A DNA stretch of 64,000 nt from Channallabes apus (lineage: Eukaryota; Chordata; Actinopteri; Siluriformes; Clariidae), in contig CM060106.1 of assembly GCA_030522415.1 (NCBI GenBank), positions 31,196,485-31,260,484 of the forward strand. The letters are read 5' to 3'. A program made the position numbers and the translations under genes. Positions 57,600 through 64,000 of this stretch are shown piece after piece. Each line of letters starts with the position of its first letter. Position 1 is the stretch's first letter. The notes beneath the pieces were generated by a model. The model saw only the letters and a program-made list of their open reading frames with translations. It searched no databases and was not told the DNA's origin.

Positions 57600-60004
57600 G
57601 TCATTGTACGGTTTTTAATACCAAAAATACAAGTCATAACATTTTACAGTCTATGAACGGTAAATAAATAGTCGAATGGAACACTAGGTTTTACGAAATA
57701 CGGCCCTGCACGACCACTACGATGTGAACTTGGAAAACAGTGGTGAAAGGCATAAATAAATGTTAAAGTCTACCGTCCTCTATCTCCTTTGGCAGCGTTA
57801 CAAACTTCTGATGAAAACTTTTCCATTACTCAGGCCTTAATAAAAAAAGGAATTTTTTTTTAATACACTTTGGCTAGACAATAATCCATTTTTGTACACC
57901 TGTAGTGTGTTTACCTGTAGTTGCCTTAAAAATAGAAATTCTTCAAAAATATAATCAATCCAAATTTAACAGTATATACACAGCCAGTGATGTGCAAAGC
58001 CATACTACAGTACTTTTTTGTCAGTACATTACAAAAACTATAACTAATTTTATCACAACCAATTATGGGTCAACATTTGGCATACATTTTCAAACAGAGA
58101 GCTGATCAGGAGTAAGAATGCAAGGCACAAAACAGTCTGAGCACCATGTTCAGAGATTTTTCAGGGGGAATTATTAAAAATAAATAAATAAACAAATAAA
58201 TCAGTTAACATGTTTGTAGCTATGTGAGTTCAGTGGGTGCAGAATTTAAGCTGAATAATTGCAAAGTTACTTAAGCTCCAAAAAATGTTATACAAAACTA
58301 GCTATATTACTATACTTCACTTCCTCCACCTTCTCCTACAGTCTAAACAGATTAATAAGCTGCTCCATTATTAACAAGAGCTGAAAAAACAAACAAACAA
58401 AAAAAATGTCAAAATGCATTCAAATGCATATGCTCAACATCTGATTGCATCTACATTGCCTGACTGGATGTACGCGTGTTTTAAAAAAAAAACATGGAAA
58501 TGGGAACGCAATTCCGGATCATACAAAGGTTTCCACGCGTATCGGCTAGACTCGAATTACTGTGATTAAAATACACAATGAGCTCAAGTGATTGCATGCT
58601 CCACATGCATACCAAGTCATTATCTTCCTGATGCATGCTCTTCCATCTGTAAATTAGGCGGAGATATTCATCATTCCGTGTGTTAGCAAGATTTTCTTAC
58701 ATAAAATAATTTATTTCGCTTGATACATTGTTCTCCCCAAATGCAATCTCAAAACCCATGAATTATGGATTGGATCCCTCTCTCCTCTCCCACCTCAAAT
58801 GTTGACTTGGAATCAGTGAGGGGATGTAAATTATTCCTTTAAAATACAAGACTAATTAGATCAAGCTAAAGTTTTGGGGAACATTATTGACCGGAGGTAG
58901 GTTAAAAGTTTAAAACTTCTATGGAAACATTTACTATATAAATAATCTTCTGCGGCCTGTTAATTATAAAAATCACAGAGCAACTTTAACATGTAAACTT
59001 AAAAAAAAAAAAAAATCTAATTTAAATATAAAAGGAAATACCTAGCATTAATCTATGTTACCAGTAAGACAATGGTGTCCTAATAAAAGAAAACAGAAAT
59101 ACCGGTACGTAAGTCACGATACATCACCGTATCCAATGCACAAGTCTTTTTTTTTAAATGCTTGTGTTTTAATTCCTCACAGTTAATGTATGACATTTTA
59201 CTTGGCTTTCAGCTGCAGGATAGAGTTTTTATTACCTGATTTAAAATTTTTTTTGGACCAGTGACCATTAGAATGTCTCATGACTGTGCATTAAACAGTA
59301 TTAGCAAACAAACGCACGATTACGGCTGGCTTATTATCTGTAGGTTTAAGATACATTCCTGATTTGAGACGGAGAAAGCGTCTGTAGCACCAAAAAAAGA
59401 TCGGATTTGCGACGACGATACCGCTCTCTTTCTGCGAGCATAACGGAAGGGTACATGCAAAGATATAAATTAGCGTGATAAATATTAACACAAATATTGA
59501 CAAACCAAAGGCAATTACCCTACACCTTTATCTTTTCTTCCCTTACCATGAAGGCTATATAAACAATACTGATAAATAATATTACAGTGAAGTAGAAAAG
59601 CTGCCCTGTGGATGATTTAACCCTAATGATTTTTTTTATTTATACCATATAGAAAAGTGAGGTATGAAATGCAGTTCAGGTAAATATATTCACCTACTGT
59701 ATAATGATATTAAATGTTTCTCGGTTAATAAAAAAAAAATAATAATAAAATAAAAAAATCAGTCTGAGGACGTTTCGGAGGAAACGTCCGAATCCTGAAT
59801 TGTGTTTGAACAAACCTTAATGACACTGAGAAATAAAAGAGGAAAGAGAAAAATATAATAAGAGTGCAGAGTTTCTTTATCTGTAAAAGCAGTGTATCAA
59901 AAGCAAGTATTAAAGAAAAAAATGTGCAAAAACAAACAAAAAATTACTGGCTCTAATTTTAAGAGATTTACTGTATTTGTGTGTGCGCGCGCACTGATTT
60001 TCTC
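57600..60004 (-). other. znf507: probable znf507 3' UTR
   Basis: This AT-rich stretch downstream of the znf507 stop holds no SINE or transposon with recognisable ends. An ATTAAA signal lies at 57619-57614 on the minus strand and is followed by a GT-rich stretch (CCTTGTGAATGTGTCG) near 57.59 kb, suggesting a polyadenylation site. It contains a 9-bp GC-rich hairpin at 59768-59789 and the first copy of a 230-bp repeated segment at 58868-59100. Confidence 0.4.
58868..59100 (+). repeat. duplicated segment, copy A
   Basis: It matches 61191-61437 over its whole length (GGGGAACATTATTGACC..., AATAATCTTCTGCGGCCTG, TTAATTATAAAAATCACAGA, ending AATAAAAGAAAACAGAAAT). A 40-bp inner block (59015-59054) is inverted relative to copy B. 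Confidence 0.85.
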
Positions 60005-60320
60005 TCACTGCGCTGTGGTGGCCTCAGAAGCCTGGCCTCCCTGCTGCTCTTTGCTCAGTATGTTGCTGAAGATGTCGTGCTCCTTCATGTGCTCCATCAG
60101 CTGTTCCTTACTGATGGACTCGAAGCCGCAGATGCAGCAGCAGAAGAGCAGCACGCAGTAATCCATGCCTGATGCCGGAAGCCCGGCGCCTCCTTTCCTC
60201 ACCGATACACCTTGCGCTCTCGACCCTGGAGGAGGCGACATCTTCTCTTTCTGGCTCAGGATGATGTACGGACGGTCTGTGGACGGATCCGGAACCGACT
60301 TGGAAGGCACAACTGGAGGC
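60005..60320 (-). CDS. znf507: znf507 last coding exon (C-terminus, C2H2 finger)
   Basis: The acceptor TCTCTCTAG lies before 60320, and the stop TGA is at 60007-60005. The 105 codons include PPVVPSKSVPDPSTDRPYII, a Pro/Gly-rich linker, then MDYCVLLFCCCICGFES and a classic C2H2 finger: C-x2-C-x12-H-x3-H, from CCIC to HMKEH. The DYCVLLFCCCICGFES block is the C-terminal finger I associate with ZNF507, a zinc finger protein of probable nuclear, DNA-binding role. The gene order agrees, since ZNF507 lies upstream of DPY19L3 on the same strand in human. The preceding exons lie beyond the right edge; none is visible between 60321 and 64000. Confidence 0.8.
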
Positions 60321-60845
60321 CTAGAGAGAAACGGTGAAAAAGAGTGTCGATGATGACTTTAAGTCATGAAGATCATTCGACTAGAACTGTACACTGAGTA
60401 CAAAGTGTAGCAATATTCATAATGTTATATGATCGTCAGTGAGGTTTATTTTAAGGATGATTAAACAATATGCCACAGCATCATTCTTCAGTTTCTTAAA
60501 CCTGACTGATCTGACATTTAAAACAAACAAACAAAAAAAAAAAAAACTTTGGCTTTGACATTCATTCGATTTACAGGTGTAAACGACCGCTCAAGTTTGC
60601 AATAACTTTCTTACTCCATGGTCGTTCCAGATTTTTATTTCTTTCTACATTCCAAAGCAATGCTGAAGGCATCCAATAATCTCCCTTGAACAGTTAATGT
60701 TGAGATGTATCTGCTACTCATGATCTGTAAAGCCTTCATAATGGCTCTATTCGGAGGTTGTTAACTGGTGATTTCTGAGGCTGGTGACTATTTACAATTT
60801 ATCTGCAGCAGAGGGAGGTTTTGGTCTTGCCTTTCTGGGAAGGTC

Positions 60846-60975
<130 letters not shown>

Positions 60976-61190
60976 CATATACAAAAGATATCCCCAAAAA
61001 GATTTGACCCCAGCAATTTCAACCTCCAGAAAATTATCATAATTAAAATTGTTACGCAAGTTTATGTATAAAAGTCACTGAATATGAAGCTATATATATA
61101 TATATATATATATATTTATTTCAATAATTTATTTTTAAGATTTTAACCCTCCTAATATCTTTGGGGTCATTTTGACCCCATTCAATGTTG

Positions 61191-61437
61191 AAAGGTTTGG
61201 GGAACATTATCGACCAGAGGTAGCCTTAAAGTTTAAAAGTCCTATGGAAACAGTTTCTATATAAATAATCTTTTATGGCTTGTTAATTATAAAAATCACA
61301 GAGCAATTTGAAAATGTAAGCTTAAAAATAAAAAAAGATTAATGCTAGGTAATTCCTTTTATATTTAAACTTGATTTTTTTTTTGTTTTTACTCCTGTTA
61401 CTAGTTAGACAATGATGTCTAATAAAAGAAAACAGAA
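61191..61437 (+). repeat. duplicated segment, copy B
   Basis: Second copy of the segment at 58868-59100, preceded by TTAACCCTCCTAATATCTTT and GGGGTCATTTTGACCCC, a piggyBac-like terminus with TTAA. The inner block 61336-61375 is inverted relative to copy A. Confidence 0.85.
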
Positions 61438-62769
61438 ATAAATATCGCAGTTTAAATCGGCAATGTATGTCAAACTTTTGCAACGTAATTTTTAAAAGTT
61501 TTGCAATTTACAAATAAATAAATAAATGATTAAATACATTTTTAAATCTTTTTTCCATACTTGGCACTTAGCATTGCTCTCTTATCATATCTGTCTTGTC
61601 TTAACTTCAAAGGAGAGCAAAAAAGTGAAGCTGATGAGGGATCGACTCTCTATACTGTAGCATTAAGTGATAACAGGAACTAACCTGCCTCTCGGACATT
61701 TCTCACTGTTCAATCTAGTTAGAAATAGTTTGACAAAACGTGTCATTTTGTCATGTGCTTTAGGAGGAAAAAAACATTAGTTTACCTGGAAAATGACTGA
61801 GACGGTAAGACTAACTCAAACATTGCTATAACATTATGGAGCATCCGGTTCTATTCCTTATGTAAGTGTATTTGCCAATAATTATCATATATATTTCATT
61901 ATTGCATGATGCAGATCTACAGTTAAATAGTTAGATTATAGAATATTTTATGTTGTTGAACATCCAAAAAGGTACAAATGACAAGTTTCCTTTTTCACCT
62001 CTATCATCACACAAAGTGCAGCTTGTCATTTTCCCAAGAAACCAATCATAAATGTTAAATAAAAGTCTCTAAACATACACTTTACCACATTAATGCTTAT
62101 AATAATTTGTAATTCTGTTCAACTTTAATCTTAGATTATGTCTTATACAGGACCCTGTGTCTAAGCTGTTACTATAGAAGCAATATTACACTAGAAGATG
62201 GTGGTTCATGCTACAGCTAGGACTATGTCTAATGTTGGTGAAAATACCACAAACTTTCTGACCAACCGCGGAGGACACAGCCAGCATCGCTCTAATGATC
62301 CTGCAAGTACAATATGGACTAGCTACTAAAATGTACATCCACAATTACAGGTCTACTAATAATTTATGACAGCTAATCTATTCAATTAAAATATTATGGA
62401 CTATAATCAGTAATTGCTGTGGAATTATGGGCTGGAGGATCAGCCCTTCGCACTCGCTTGATTGACTTCCTGGCACAGGATGAACTCCTGAGTGCAGTCA
62501 TACAAGATACATCAGCAAGCTCAAAAATAAAAATTAAAAATGTTCACTTTGGAGGAACAGACAGCCAATCATTTTTTGTTTACATTACTGAGAAAATTAA
62601 ATATCATACTACTCCAAGTGTTAGTTATGTCTACTTTCATCAGGTTAATGTACGTGTGTCGATATTACACTTATATAGTCTCTTTTGTTGTGCAAAAATC
62701 TGAACTGAATGTAGATGAGAACAGTTATACAAAGTGACTTTTTAAATACTGAGAGCAGAGCTATTTTAA

Positions 62770-63045
62770 TGTTTTGTTGTCCCCCCCCCCCCCGCCCCCA
62801 GATTTTCTCCCCAACTTAGTCGTGTCCAATTCCTCCCCGTCACTAGGGGGTGCCCACATTAAGGCTACTACTACCACTCATTCGGGAGGGCCGAAGACTC
62901 TCACGTGTTTCCTCCGAACCACATGACACCAGCCGACCGCATCTTTTCAAACTGCTCGCTTGGGGGCGGCGTAACACACTCGAAGGACAGCGCTATCCGC
63001 TCTTTCCGCTTGAATGAGCTCACAGACGCCCCTGATTGATTGTAC
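62770..63045 (+). repeat. dispersed fish repeat in znf507 intron
   Basis: After a C-run it reads CCCCAACTTAGTCGTGTCC and CTCACGTGTTTCCTCCGA, ending near AGACGCCCCTGATTG. This is a recurring GC-richer block in otherwise AT-rich intron sequence, and I take it for a repeat. Class unknown. Confidence 0.4.
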
Positions 63046-64000
63046 ATGGTTTTGTTTCCGAGACTGGTGCAGAAAAGCAATCTTGCTGAAATGTTTCAAA
63101 CAAACTAGTTACTGAAGACGAAGGAAAGTTCGTCTTTCCGTCGCTGTGTTACACTCTTTTGTTCTGTCGCATTGCAGCATGCAGCAGGTGGAACAGTTCA
63201 AGAAAAGCCAAACACTATATGTGCTCACATTGACATTTAAAGGCTGGCTATTATAAAAAAAAAATTTAAAAAATCCTGCTTTTTGTACTTACATTTTTGT
63301 ATTGAGTGTATTTTCTACCTAATGTGACCTCATATAATTAGACGCTTCTCCTCCAACAGGTTGAAATAACACCTTTCGAGGAGGAGTGAGATAAAAAAAT
63401 AAATAAATAAAGGAGCATTATTATTATTATTGTGAGAGGGAGTTTAGCTGGAGCATTACCAGACACACTTTAGGGGCCGCTGAGACTTAAGTTAACTTAT
63501 TAAAGGTATAGTAAACTATGGGGCCTTTAAAGGAGGAGTTACACAAATAAAGTGGAACAGACCAGCGCCCTATAACATTTCAGTAAAATCCCCCATTGCT
63601 GATTAGATTGGAGGATGCTTTATATTAATGTTGGTCAGCAGGCCCAGGTGTTTTGGCAGTGAATTTGGGCAAAGAATTTCCCGTAGAAAAGGTGGATTTG
63701 TATAAATGGGGAATAATTATTAAACCAGTATACTAGCGTTTTTACCTTGAAATGCATCACTTAGCAGAGCCGATCAACGCAATAGTTAACAAAAAGAAAA
63801 AAAAAAGAACCAAAAGCACGACAGAGCATGGCTTACTCTTAAATAGAAAAGTAGATTATGAAAATGTTTGTCTTTATTTATTATTGTCATTTTATTATTA
63901 TAATTTTTTTTAATCAACACACAAATCCAGACTTAATTTATAGCTCCAGCACGTCCTCAGAACAAGCTACACTGCAGTTGTAATGATCAGATCCGATTCA

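Noticed and set aside
62419..62703. 94-codon ORF as a znf507 exon or separate gene
   Set aside because: Wrong strand for znf507, with no splice sites in phase, domain or family resemblance.

Overview
The window is from a vertebrate nuclear genome, almost certainly a teleost fish. It has split genes with GT-AG introns, dense Tc1/hAT/DIRS/SINE content of teleost type, and long (TA)n and (CA)n microsatellites. The repeat mix would suit a catfish-like or other otophysan fish, but the species cannot be fixed from the sequence alone.

The main gene is dpy19l3 (ER C-mannosyltransferase of the DPY19 family) on the minus strand. Twelve coding exons can be joined in frame with consensus splice sites, from a start codon at 41848 down to 1627. 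They give the first 481 codons; the C-terminal third (about 235 residues, judged from the human protein of about 716 aa) lies beyond the left edge. A probable 5' untranslated exon and CpG-rich promoter lie at about 44.58-44.9 kb. In the large intron between the TM1 exon (41504-41631) and the next exon (32126-32216) there is a second, diverged version of the first coding exon (33041-33307). It has its own start codon, a TM1-like segment, the HEN..LWFS motif and a phase-0 donor. This implies two alternative N-termini for the enzyme and is the most interesting host-gene observation here.

To the right, a small five-exon plus-strand gene (50108-54780, about 116 aa as modelled, not recognised) lies head-to-head with dpy19l3. 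It runs tail-to-tail with the last coding exon of znf507 (60005-60320, minus, C-terminal C2H2 finger), whose 3' UTR probably reaches about 57.6 kb. The order znf507 then dpy19l3 on one strand matches human 19q13.11, where ZNF507 lies upstream of DPY19L3; the small plus-strand gene is extra.

Most remaining DNA is mobile elements. Intron 18229-26942 of dpy19l3 holds a four-level nest: an LTR (19236-26402, TSD cctc) split by a DIRS-type tyrosine-recombinase retrotransposon (19560-25899). That element is split by a hAT element (21618-24166, TSD gttcaaac), which carries both a Tc1 transposon (21808-23413) and another solo LTR (23486-23998). A sister Tc1 copy with an apparently full-length DD34E transposase sits at 15393-17014. 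Other elements are a hAT with TSD attctatc (10311-11681), an ISL2EU/Harbinger-like element (45573-46591), several Tc1/mariner MITEs and relics, and at least eight copies of one tRNA-derived SINE family. Two dpy19l3 exons have (TG)n tracts directly upstream of their acceptors, an arrangement known to weaken exon inclusion in other genes.
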